Positions 17,403 to 25,410 of a DNA stretch of 64,000 nt are shown here, one piece after another. Made by a program: the position numbers and the translations under genes. The stretch is from positions 62,001-126,000 of the forward strand of contig NZ_BOOH01000049.1 in assembly GCF_016863135.1 (NCBI RefSeq). Reading direction: 5' to 3'. The notes beneath the pieces were generated by a model. The model was not told the DNA's origin. It saw only the letters and a list, made by a program, of their open reading frames with translations, and did not search any database. The first letter of the stretch is position 1. Every line of letters starts with the position of its first letter. Source of the DNA: Planobispora longispora (GTDB taxonomy: Bacteria; Actinomycetota; Actinomycetes; Streptosporangiales; Streptosporangiaceae).

Positions 17403-17563
17403 GCGAACACCGTACCGATCACGAACGGTGTACGTGCCACGAACTTCGTCCCGCTGACGAACGCCGCACGACGTGCGAACGCCGTCCATTGGACGAACAC
17501 CGTACTTGACACGAACAGTGTTCGTCATTACAACAGTGTTCGTAAGCAACGAACGTCGTTCGT
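17403..17563. promoter_or_regulatory. array of nine operator-like sites, 18-bp spacing
   Basis: Nine 15-bp sites of form ACGAAC-N3-GTTCGT start at 17403, 17421, 17439, 17457, 17475, 17493, 17511, 17529 and 17549. Spacing is 18 bp throughout except 20 bp at the last. Sites 17511 and 17549 have perfect arms; 17421 has one mismatch; the rest keep GAAC but have 3-4 of 6 right-arm matches. The array lies between the divergent TetR and MFS genes and is probably bound by the TetR protein. Confidence 0.75.
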
Positions 17564-17665
17564 CAATGTGCCCGGCTCTCCTTTCTTCCCGTACGGCCCG
17601 CTCCCGGATCGCGTCCCGAACGCCCCGGAGCGGCCCCGGAACCCCCTCCCCGGAGCGGAGTCCCC

Positions 17666-19123
17666 ATGACCCACTCTGCCGGCGCCGGCCCGCAGGCCGT
17701 CACCGCCGCCCCGTACCGCCTGCGCTGGCCGGCGCTCTTCGTGATCCTCGCCGCCGAGGTGATGGACCTGGTCGACGCGGTCATCACCAACATCGCGGCG
17801 CCCTCGATCCACGCCGACCTCGGCGGATCGACCAGCATGATCCAGTGGCTCGGCGCCGCGTACACCCTGGCGATGGCCGTCGGCCTGCTCACCGGCGGGC
17901 GCCTCGGCGACCTCTACGGCCGCAGGCGCATGTTCGTGGCCGGCGTGGCCGGTTTCACCGCCGCCTCGCTCCTGTGCGGCCTGGCCGCCTCCCCCGAGCT
18001 GCTGATCGGCTCACGGGCGCTGCAAGGCCTGTTCGGGGCCATGATGATCCCGCAGGGTCTCGGCCTCATCAAAGAGATGTTCCCGCCGAAGGAGATGGCC
18101 GCCGCGTTCGGCGTCTTCGGCCCCGTCATGGCCCTGTCCCTGGTGGGCGGGCCGGTGCTCGCGGGCTGGCTGGTGGACGCCGACCTGTTCGGCACCGGCT
18201 GGCGCATGATCTTCCTGATCAACCTCCCGGTGGGCCTGCTCGCCCTCGCCGGGGCGGTCCGCTTCCTGCCCGAGTCCAGATCCGGTCACGCCTCCCGCCT
18301 CGACCTGACGGGCGTGTGCCTGGCCTCGGCCGCCTCCTTCCTGCTGATCTACCCGCTGGTCCAGGGACGCGACCTCGACTGGCCCGCCTGGACCTTCGCC
18401 TCGATGGCCGCCTCCGTCGCGCTCTTCGCGCTCTTCGCCCGCCACCAGGCGGCCAAGCGGCGCGCGGGCGGCGACCCGCTGCTGGTGACCGGCCTGTTCC
18501 GCAAGCGCGCCTTCACCGGCGGCCTGGTGACCGGGCTGGTCTTCTTCACCGCGCTGGTCGGTTTCTCGATGGTGCTCAGCCTGTACTTCCAGATCGGCCT
18601 GGGCTACGACCCGCTCAAGGCGGGCCTGGCGAGCCTGCCCAACGCGGTCGGCTCGCTGATCGGCTTCGCCGCCGTCAACGCCGCCGGCCTGGCGCAGAAG
18701 GTGGGCCGCAAGCTGATCCACCTCGGCGCGGCCGTGATGGCGGCCGGTCTCGCCGGCACCGCCCTCACCCTGAACCTGGCCGGCGCGGACGTCACTCCGT
18801 GGCAGCTCACCCCGGCGCTGTTCGTCACGGGCGCCGGGATGAGCATGGTCATGGCGCCCTTCTTCGACATCGTGCTGGCCGGGGTCGAGCCGCACGAGTC
18901 GGGCTCGGCCAACGGCACCCTCACCGCCGTCCAGCAGCTCGGCGGGGCGCTCGGCTCCGCCGTGATCGGCACGCTCTTCTTCGGCATGCTGGAAGACGGC
19001 CGGGCCTTCTCCGAGACGATGCAGACGACGATCTGGGTGACGACCGGCATGGTCGCCGCCGCCTTCGCCGCCGCCTTCCTGCTCCCGCTCAGGGCTCGCC
19101 CGCAGGAGGGCGCGGGCCACTGA
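17666..19123 (+). CDS. MFS transporter, DHA2-type drug efflux
   Basis: A 485-residue facilitator with about 14 hydrophobic helices. Motif A is GGRLGDLYGRRRM after helix 2 and motif C is LSLVGGPVLAGWL. This matches the EmrB/QacA (DHA2) proton-drug antiporters. The ATG is preceded by GGAGCGGAG. It is divergent from a TetR gene across a region of tandem operators, so inducible efflux of a small toxic compound is likely. Its exact substrate cannot be read. A strong stem-loop follows the stop. Confidence 0.9.
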   Translation: MTHSAGAGPQAVTAAPYRLRWPALFVILAAEVMDLVDAVITNIAAPSIHADLGGSTSMIQWLGAAYTLAMAVGLLTGGRLGDLYGRRRMFVAGVAGFTAASLLCGLAASPELLIGSRALQGLFGAMMIPQGLGLIKEMFPPKEMAAAFGVFGPVMALSLVGGPVLAGWLVDADLFGTGWRMIFLINLPVGLLALAGAVRFLPESRSGHASRLDLTGVCLASAASFLLIYPLVQGRDLDWPAWTFASMAASVALFALFARHQAAKRRAGGDPLLVTGLFRKRAFTGGLVTGLVFFTALVGFSMVLSLYFQIGLGYDPLKAGLASLPNAVGSLIGFAAVNAAGLAQKVGRKLIHLGAAVMAAGLAGTALTLNLAGADVTPWQLTPALFVTGAGMSMVMAPFFDIVLAGVEPHESGSANGTLTAVQQLGGALGSAVIGTLFFGMLEDGRAFSETMQTTIWVTTGMVAAAFAAAFLLPLRARPQEGAGH

Positions 19124-19165
19124 GCGGGGACGCGGGCCGCCGGGCCGATCGGGACCGCACCGGCC

Positions 19166-19205
19166 GGACCGGCCGGGCGGAATGCCCTCCCCGCCCGGCC
19201 GGTCC
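19166..19205. terminator. bidirectional stem-loop terminator
   Basis: A perfect 15-bp stem (arms 19166-19180 and 19191-19205, GGACCGGCCGGGCGG and its complement) with a 10-nt loop lies between the convergent MFS and VWA genes. There is no T-tract, as is common in actinomycetes. Confidence 0.7.
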
Positions 19206-19246
19206 CGGCGGGGACGGGCCTCCGTGCCGCCCCGCCGGGCCCGCCC

Positions 19247-20434
19247 TCAACCGGCCGGGCGCTCCAGGTAGCGCTCGGCCCACTGGCCTATGTCGCGGCG
19301 CTCGATCGCGGCGGCCATCAGGCCGGGGAAGGCGTCGGGCGTGCACGCGAAGGCGGGCACCCCCATCGCCGCGAGCGCGGCGGCGTTCTCCCGGTCGTAG
19401 AAGGGCGCCCCCTCGTCCGACAGCGCCAGCAGCACGATCACCTGAACCCCGGAGGCGGTCATCTGGGCCACCCTGCGGAGCATCTCCTGGCGGACCCCGC
19501 CCTCGTACAGGTCGCTGATCAGGATGAAGATGGAGTCGTTGGGCCGGGTGATGAGGCCCTGGCCGTAGGCGATGGCCCGGTTGATGTCGGTGCCGCCGCC
19601 GAGCTGCGTGCCGAACAGCAGCTCGACCGGGTCGTGGAGCTGGTCGGTGAGGTCCACGACCGAGGTGTCGAAGACCACCAGCGACGTCTTCAGCGACCGC
19701 ATCGAGGCGAGCACCGCGCCGAAGACGCTGGAGTAGACCACGGAGGCGGCCATCGAGCCGCTCTGGTCGATGCAGAGCACCACCTCGCGCTGGACCGCGC
19801 GCTGGCGCCTGCCGTACCCGACCAGCCGCGAGGGGATCACGGTGTTCTTCTCCGGCAGGTAGTTCTTGAGGTTGGCGCGGATCGTCCGGTCCCAGTCGAT
19901 GTCGGCGACGCGCTTGGGGCGGTGGGTGCGCGCCGACCGGTCGAGCGCGCCGGTCACCGCGGCCTTGGTCTTCTGCGTCAGCCGCCGCTCCAGCTCGGAG
20001 ACGACCTTGCGGACCAGCGCGCGGGCCGACTCGCGCGCCTTGTCGGGCATGACCCGGTTGAGCGACAGGAGCGTGCCGACCATGTGCACGTCGGGCTCGA
20101 CCGCCTCCAGCATCTCCGGCTCCAGCAGCAGCCGGGTCAGGTTCAGCCGCTCGACCGCGTCCTTCTGCATCACCTGGACCACGGTGGAGGGGAAGTAGGA
20201 CCTGATGTCGCCCAGCCAGCGCGCGACGCGCGGCGCGGACGCCCCGAGCCCAGCGCTCCGCTCGGCGGACCCTCCCTCGCCGCCGGCGTTGTAGAGCGCG
20301 GCCAGCGCGGCGTCCATCTGCGCGTCGGTCCCGCCCAGCCCGCACCCGGTGCCGTCGGCGTCGCCGCCGAGCACCAGCCGCCAGCGGCGCAGCCGCTCGT
20401 CACCCGTCGCGGATTCCGCCGCAGCGTCCGTCAC
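19247..20434 (-). CDS. VWA (CoxE/YehP-like) protein of MoxR system
   Basis: A 395-residue protein with a C-terminal von Willebrand A domain. The MIDAS motif is CIDQSGSMAAS, with the threonine loop in GGGTDINRA and the acidic loop in LISDLYEGG, so metal-dependent binding is probably intact. The N-terminal half is helical and includes the YLPEKNTVIPSRL stretch before the VWA. The start is the GTG at 20434, which overlaps the DUF5682 stop by 4 nt. It is the last of five coupled genes. VWA proteins of this kind work as substrate adaptors with MoxR AAA ATPases; E. coli YehP in the yehLMPQ set is a likely relative. Confidence 0.88.
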   Translation of the reverse strand: MTDAAAESATGDERLRRWRLVLGGDADGTGCGLGGTDAQMDAALAALYNAGGEGGSAERSAGLGASAPRVARWLGDIRSYFPSTVVQVMQKDAVERLNLTRLLLEPEMLEAVEPDVHMVGTLLSLNRVMPDKARESARALVRKVVSELERRLTQKTKAAVTGALDRSARTHRPKRVADIDWDRTIRANLKNYLPEKNTVIPSRLVGYGRRQRAVQREVVLCIDQSGSMAASVVYSSVFGAVLASMRSLKTSLVVFDTSVVDLTDQLHDPVELLFGTQLGGGTDINRAIAYGQGLITRPNDSIFILISDLYEGGVRQEMLRRVAQMTASGVQVIVLLALSDEGAPFYDRENAAALAAMGVPAFACTPDAFPGLMAAAIERRDIGQWAERYLERPAG

Positions 20435-22872
20435 GATGTCCTCCCCAGGATCTCCAGCACGGTCCGCACGGCCGCCGCCGCGCGTTCCTCGTCGATCTCC
20501 TCGGCCGCCGCGGCGGCGGTCCCGCCCCCGCCGAGCGAGCGCACCCGCTCGCCGATCGAGCGGCGCTCCGGCGCGGCGAAGGCGCCGAAGGTCCGCCGCA
20601 GCAGCGGCAGCACGTCCACGAACGCCTCCGGGACCAGGCCGGTCAGCCACCCGTCGATCAGCCCGAGCAGCCGGGCGTCGTGCACCAGCAGCAGCCCGCC
20701 GCCGGAGACGAACCCCTCGACCCAGGCCGCCACCCGCGCCGGCGGATGCCCGGCCGACATCGCCCGCGACATCCGCCGGCCCGCGCGGTCGGCGTCGAGG
20801 TCTCCGGCGTCCAGCAGGATCCGGACGGTCCGCCCCTCGATCAACCCGTGCAGGTCCGAGCGGCCCGACACCCCGCGCAGCGCGCCCAGCCAGCGGTCCT
20901 TGGGTGAATCCTCCCCGGAGAGCTCACGGGAGCCCGTCCCCCCGCCGCCGGAGGCGCCATGGGAGTCCGTGCCCGGGTCGAGCAGTCCGACCGCGGCGTG
21001 CACCGCGTCGACGTGGCCGAGCAGGTCGCGGGCGGCGTCGTCGTCCAGGCCGGTGACCGCCGCGCCCAGGCCGACGCACACCCGGGTGAGCAGGGCGTCG
21101 ACGATCGCGGCCAGCCCGGCGGCGGGCGTGCCGCGCACGTCGCCGTAGCGCTGGGCGCGGACCATCGCGGGCAGCGCCGCCATCAGGTGCGTCACGTCGC
21201 TGTCCAGCGCGGCCCGCGCCGACAGGGCGTCCAGCACGTGCGGCAGCGCGTCCGGCAGCTCGGCGAGCAGGCACTTCTCCACCAGCCCGGTGAGGTCGGC
21301 GAGCGAGACCCCGGCGCCCCCTCCGGCCCCTCCCGGGCCGCCCGCCCCGGAGCCCCGCCTCCCCGGCGGGCCGCCCGACCCGACTCTCCGCCCTCCGGAC
21401 GGGCCGCCGGACGCCTTCCCCCCGTCCGCGAGGTCGCGGACGCGGGCCGAGGCCGCCGCCGGGACGGTGGTGCCCCAGGCACTCGCCTCGATCAGGTCGA
21501 TGTCGAACTCCGGGCGCCACACGAGCGTCCACGACTCGCGGAAGGTGCCCTTGCTCCGGCTCTCCCGGAGGGTCCCCCAGTCCACGCCGAGCAGGCGCAG
21601 GCGGTGCAGCAGCCTGCTGCGCTCCAGGTCCAGGGGCTTGCGCAGGTCGAGGTCGAGCTCGCGGTCGAGCGCCTCGGGCTTCAGCCTGACCCGCCGCTGC
21701 TCCTCGCGCAGGTGGCGCTGGAGCGGGACCATCGGGGTCGTGTCGGGCACCCGGCCGAGCCGCTCCCCCACGACCATGCGCCGCTGGATCAGCTCCACCG
21801 GCAGGTCGTCGCCCTCGCACAGGACGGCCCTGACCGCCTCGGTGACCTCCGCCAGCCCGGCCAGCGGACGTCCGCGGAGCACCCCGAGCGAGTGCGCCAG
21901 CCGTACCGCCTCGATGACGTGCGCGGAGGAGACCGGCAGGTCCTCGCCGCGCAGCACCCCGGCGGCCCCGGTCAGCCACCGCTCCACCGGCCGGTCGGGC
22001 GCGGCGAACAGGTGGTGGTACCAGCCCGGGGAGGTCACGCCCGCGCCGTATCCGCTCCACGCGCTCAGCCGCCCGTAGGTCCACGGCACCCAGGTCATCT
22101 CCACCTTGGCCTTGGGCAGGCCGCGCAGCAGCGCGTCGTCGGCCTTCGCCGGCGGCAGCCCGGCGTCCCACCTGCGGGCGTCCGCCGATCCGGCCAGGGC
22201 GGGGACGTGCCAGGCGCCGCAGACGACGGCGATCCGCTCGAACCCGTCCTTGACCGCCTTGCGGATCGTCCGGCGCATGAACGCCTCGCGCCGCGCCTCG
22301 TTCCCCTCCGGGACGTGCCCCTCGCGGACCGCGGCCATCGCCTCGGCGATCACCTCGAACGGCGTGTCCCCGCGGTGCTCGACCGCATCCTCCCACCAGC
22401 GCTCGGGATCGTCGTATCCGGCGGCGCGGGCGAGCGTGCCGATCGGATCGATCCGTACGGCCCGCGCCCCCTCCTCCTTCTCCGGGTCCTCGCCGGCGTC
22501 CTCGCGGTCCTCCCCGGAGGAGGCGAGGCTGTGCGCGGCGGGCAGGTCGCAGAACCGGACCGGCGCCCCCGCCGCGGCCGCGTAGCGGATCGCCTGCCAC
22601 TCCGGGGAGAACACCGCGAACGGCCAGAACGCGGCCCTGGACGGCTCGCCCGGGACGTGCGCCAGCAGCGCCACCGGCGGCTCCAGCTCCGGGTCGGCGG
22701 CGAGGGCGACCAGCTCGTCGGCCTCCGGCGGCCCCTCGATGAGCACGATGTCCGGCTTGAGGCGCTCCAGCTCCGCGCGCAGGGACCGCGCCGAGCCGGG
22801 CCCGTGGTGCCGGACGCCGAGGACGGACACACCCGCCGCCCGCACGGCGGTCTCCGGTTCAGCCCTCGTCAC
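20431..22872 (-). CDS. DUF5682 protein, TraB/TIKI-like fold suspected
   Basis: An 813-residue protein. The first 250 residues carry GVRHHGPGSARSL, IVLIEGPPEADEL and VVCGAWHVPAL. This His/Glu/His pattern resembles TraB/PrgY/TIKI and erythromycin-esterase-like proteins, which suggests a hydrolase; no activity is proven for the family. The rest is helical with a Gly/Pro-rich linker near residues 480-530 and an acidic insert near 120-135. The GTG at 22872 starts 14 nt inside the end of the MoxR gene. It is always a candidate effector of the MoxR/VWA module, and its substrate is unknown. Confidence 0.8.
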   Translation of the reverse strand: MTRAEPETAVRAAGVSVLGVRHHGPGSARSLRAELERLKPDIVLIEGPPEADELVALAADPELEPPVALLAHVPGEPSRAAFWPFAVFSPEWQAIRYAAAAGAPVRFCDLPAAHSLASSGEDREDAGEDPEKEEGARAVRIDPIGTLARAAGYDDPERWWEDAVEHRGDTPFEVIAEAMAAVREGHVPEGNEARREAFMRRTIRKAVKDGFERIAVVCGAWHVPALAGSADARRWDAGLPPAKADDALLRGLPKAKVEMTWVPWTYGRLSAWSGYGAGVTSPGWYHHLFAAPDRPVERWLTGAAGVLRGEDLPVSSAHVIEAVRLAHSLGVLRGRPLAGLAEVTEAVRAVLCEGDDLPVELIQRRMVVGERLGRVPDTTPMVPLQRHLREEQRRVRLKPEALDRELDLDLRKPLDLERSRLLHRLRLLGVDWGTLRESRSKGTFRESWTLVWRPEFDIDLIEASAWGTTVPAAASARVRDLADGGKASGGPSGGRRVGSGGPPGRRGSGAGGPGGAGGGAGVSLADLTGLVEKCLLAELPDALPHVLDALSARAALDSDVTHLMAALPAMVRAQRYGDVRGTPAAGLAAIVDALLTRVCVGLGAAVTGLDDDAARDLLGHVDAVHAAVGLLDPGTDSHGASGGGGTGSRELSGEDSPKDRWLGALRGVSGRSDLHGLIEGRTVRILLDAGDLDADRAGRRMSRAMSAGHPPARVAAWVEGFVSGGGLLLVHDARLLGLIDGWLTGLVPEAFVDVLPLLRRTFGAFAAPERRSIGERVRSLGGGGTAAAAAEEIDEERAAAAVRTVLEILGRTS

Positions 22873-23926
22873 GGCAGGCCCGGTAGAAGTCGCGCCAGTC
22901 GCGGCGCTCCCGCACGACGGTCTCGAGGTACTCGCGCCAGACGACGCGGTCGGAGACCGGGTCCTGGATCACGGCGCCGACGATCCCGGCCGCCACGTCG
23001 GCGGGGCGCAGCACCCCGTCGCCGAAGTGGGCGGCCAGGGCGACGCCGTTGGTGATGACGGAGATCGCCTCGGCGGTGCTGAGGGTGCCGCTGGGCGACT
23101 TGACCTTGGTGCGGCCGTCCTCGGTGACGCCGGTCCGCAACTCGCGGAAGACCGTGACGACGCGGCGGATCTCCTCCAGCCCGGCCGGGATCCCGGGCAG
23201 CTCCAGGGAGCGGCCCAGCTGCTCCACCCGGCGGGTGACGATGTCCACCTCCTCCTCCGCGGTGCCCGGCACCGGCAGCACGACCGTGTTGAACCGGCGG
23301 CGCAGCGCGCTGGACAGCTCGTTGACGCCCCGGTCGCGGTCGTTGGCGGTGGCGATGAGGTTGAACCCGCGCGCGGCCTGGACCTCCTCGTTCAGCTCCG
23401 GGATCGGCAGCGTCTTCTCCGACAGCACGGTGATCAGCGCGTCCTGCACGTCGGAGGGCATGCGGGTCAGCTCCTCGACCCGGGCGATGCGGCCCTCGGC
23501 CATCGCCCGCATCACCGGGCTGGGGGTGAGCGCCTCCCGGGACGGCCCCTCGGCCAGCAGCCGCGCGTAGTTCCAGCCGTAGCGGACGGCCTCCTCGGCG
23601 GTGCCGGCCGTGCCCTGCACCAGCAGGGTGGAGTCGCCGCTGATCGCGGCGGCCAGGTGCTCCGACAGCCAGGTCTTGGCGGTGCCCGGCACGCCGAGCA
23701 GGAGCAGCGCCCGGTCGGTGGCCAGCGTCGCCACGGCCACCTCGACGATGCGGCGGGGGCCGATGTACTTGGGGGTGATCCGCTCCCCGTCGCCCAGGAT
23801 GTAGGTGGTCACCGCCCACGGGGACAACTTCCAGCCCGGCGGCCGGACCCGGTCGTCGTCCTTGGCCAGGACCTCCAGTTCCTCGGCGTACTGGTCCTCG
23901 GCGTGGGCGCGCAGCACCGTCGTCAT
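22859..23926 (-). CDS. MoxR-type AAA+ ATPase (YehL-like)
   Basis: A 355-residue AAA+ protein. Walker A is GVPGTAKTWLSEHLAAA (residues about 78-94) and Walker B reads RIARVEELTRMP, where the usual DE pair is EE. Sensor 1 is LIATANDRDRG and the arginine-finger region is LSSALRRRFN. This is the MoxR branch that remodels VWA partner proteins. The ATG overlaps the DUF5691 stop by 4 nt and its end overlaps DUF5682 by 14 nt. The 350-residue length is standard. It is the motor of the five-gene system. Confidence 0.92.
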   Translation of the reverse strand: MTTVLRAHAEDQYAEELEVLAKDDDRVRPPGWKLSPWAVTTYILGDGERITPKYIGPRRIVEVAVATLATDRALLLLGVPGTAKTWLSEHLAAAISGDSTLLVQGTAGTAEEAVRYGWNYARLLAEGPSREALTPSPVMRAMAEGRIARVEELTRMPSDVQDALITVLSEKTLPIPELNEEVQAARGFNLIATANDRDRGVNELSSALRRRFNTVVLPVPGTAEEEVDIVTRRVEQLGRSLELPGIPAGLEEIRRVVTVFRELRTGVTEDGRTKVKSPSGTLSTAEAISVITNGVALAAHFGDGVLRPADVAAGIVGAVIQDPVSDRVVWREYLETVVRERRDWRDFYRACRDEG

Positions 23927-25410
23927 GAGAGCTCCTTGAGCATGTCGTCACGGAAACGCAGGAGGGCGGCGACCTCCTGGATGGGGGGTTCGGGCGAGAG
24001 GCGCTCGGCCAGGCCGTACAGCGCGGGATCGACGCGTTCGCCGGCGAGCTTGGTCAGCTCGCCGAGGTTCCACGGCTGGGTGCCCGACAGTTCGAGGATC
24101 TTGTGGAGCACGGCCCGGGCCAGCTCCGGCCCCCACGGGGCCGCCGCGCCGCCGAGGACCATGATGAGCTGCCCGTCCAGGCCGTGCCTGCGGACGAACC
24201 CGGCGGCCACGGTCTCCTGCTCCTCGCGGGGCAGTACGGCCAGCAGATCGGCCAGCGGGTCGGAGGCGAACAGCTCCCGCGCCCACTCCGGATCGCCCTG
24301 GAGCACGGCCGCCCTGACCCAGCCCGCCATGACCTCCCGCTCCCAGTCCACGATCTTCGTCCGGACGAGTTCGCGGGGCGGGCGCCCGAGCAGGTCGCCC
24401 CAGACGCCGAGCGGGGTGCGGGCCACCAGCTGCTGGAGCCACCAGCCCCGCTCGCCGGTGCCCCGGGGCGGCTTGGCCCGGATGCCGTCGCGCTCCATCG
24501 CGGCGTCGCACTCGAAGGGCGCGTCGACCTCGAGCTTCCCGCGTGCGACGGCGAAGCGGCGGGCGACCCGCTCGGCCATCCGCCGCCCGAGCCGTGAGTC
24601 CGGCAGGCGGGTGAGCAGGTCGGCGGCCTCGTGCCTGACCTCGCGGCGGCGGTCGTCGAGCGCGGCCTCCAGGAACGGCTCGTCGTCCAGGGAGAGCCCC
24701 TCGCCGAGGACCTCCAGGAACGCCGCCCGGTCCTCGGGCGTCTCCTTCTCCCACGCCGCCGCGAGCAGCTCGCGGGCGGCCCCGGGGTCGGCGGCCCGCA
24801 GCGCGGCCAGGTAGGCCCGCCGGTCCCCGCAGGTGCCCAGCTCCCACACCTCCGGCCGCGGCCGGGCCGCGGTGACCTCCTCCAGCAGGAAGTCCCAGGC
24901 GGGGTTGAGCGCGGCCAGCCAGCGCCCCCGGCGCCCGGCCAGGATGCCGGCGTGCGGCCGGATCGAGCGGTCGCGGGCGGCGTGGTCCAGCAGTTCGGGC
25001 AGCAGGTGCGGCGCGAGCCGGTACCCCCGGCCCGCCGCGGTCCGGAGCCACTCGGCGAGCACCCTCGGCCGCTCACCGCCGAGGATCCGGGCTAGCCGGT
25101 CGGCGGCGGCGCGCGAGACGACGGGCTGCTCCTCCCGCGGGGCCGCCTCCAGCGGCTCGCCCGCGCGCGGCCGCTGCCCGGCGCGGGCGCGCACGGTCTG
25201 CACGGCGGCGCGTTCCAGCAGCTCCACCGCCGGGTCGGCGCCCGCCGGGACACCCTGCGGCGGCCTGCGCTCGGTGCCGACGAGCGCGGTGGACACGAGG
25301 TCCTCCCACGCCGTCATGGTCCCGGGCGCAGTCTGCTTCGCGGGACCGGCCGCGGGGTTCGCAGCGCCGTCCGCGGAACCGTTCGCAGCACCGTTCATGG
25401 GACCGCTCAC
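23923..25410 (-). CDS. DUF5691 helical-repeat protein
   Basis: A 495-residue, Leu/Arg/Ala-rich protein, almost wholly helical, with HEAT-like units such as RREVRHEAADLLTRL and ATVLQGDPEWARELF-like segments. The N-terminal 20 residues are Ala/Gly/Asn-rich. The GTG at 25408-25410 overlaps the SWIM gene stop (GTGA) and is chosen by coupling; an ATG four codons later is possible. The role is unknown. Its fixed place between the SWIM and MoxR genes suggests a scaffold that links them. Confidence 0.82.
   Translation of the reverse strand: MSGPMNGAANGSADGAANPAAGPAKQTAPGTMTAWEDLVSTALVGTERRPPQGVPAGADPAVELLERAAVQTVRARAGQRPRAGEPLEAAPREEQPVVSRAAADRLARILGGERPRVLAEWLRTAAGRGYRLAPHLLPELLDHAARDRSIRPHAGILAGRRGRWLAALNPAWDFLLEEVTAARPRPEVWELGTCGDRRAYLAALRAADPGAARELLAAAWEKETPEDRAAFLEVLGEGLSLDDEPFLEAALDDRRREVRHEAADLLTRLPDSRLGRRMAERVARRFAVARGKLEVDAPFECDAAMERDGIRAKPPRGTGERGWWLQQLVARTPLGVWGDLLGRPPRELVRTKIVDWEREVMAGWVRAAVLQGDPEWARELFASDPLADLLAVLPREEQETVAAGFVRRHGLDGQLIMVLGGAAAPWGPELARAVLHKILELSGTQPWNLGELTKLAGERVDPALYGLAERLSPEPPIQEVAALLRFRDDMLKELS

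Noticed and set aside
17511-17525. ACGAACAGTGTTCGT looked like a LexA/SOS box
   Set aside because: Actinobacterial SOS boxes have GAAC-N4-GTTC; here the spacer is N3 and the site is one of nine in an 18-bp array beside a TetR gene.
17403-17563. Possible CRISPR array
   Set aside because: The repeats are 18 bp in direct tandem with no unique spacers and no cas genes nearby.
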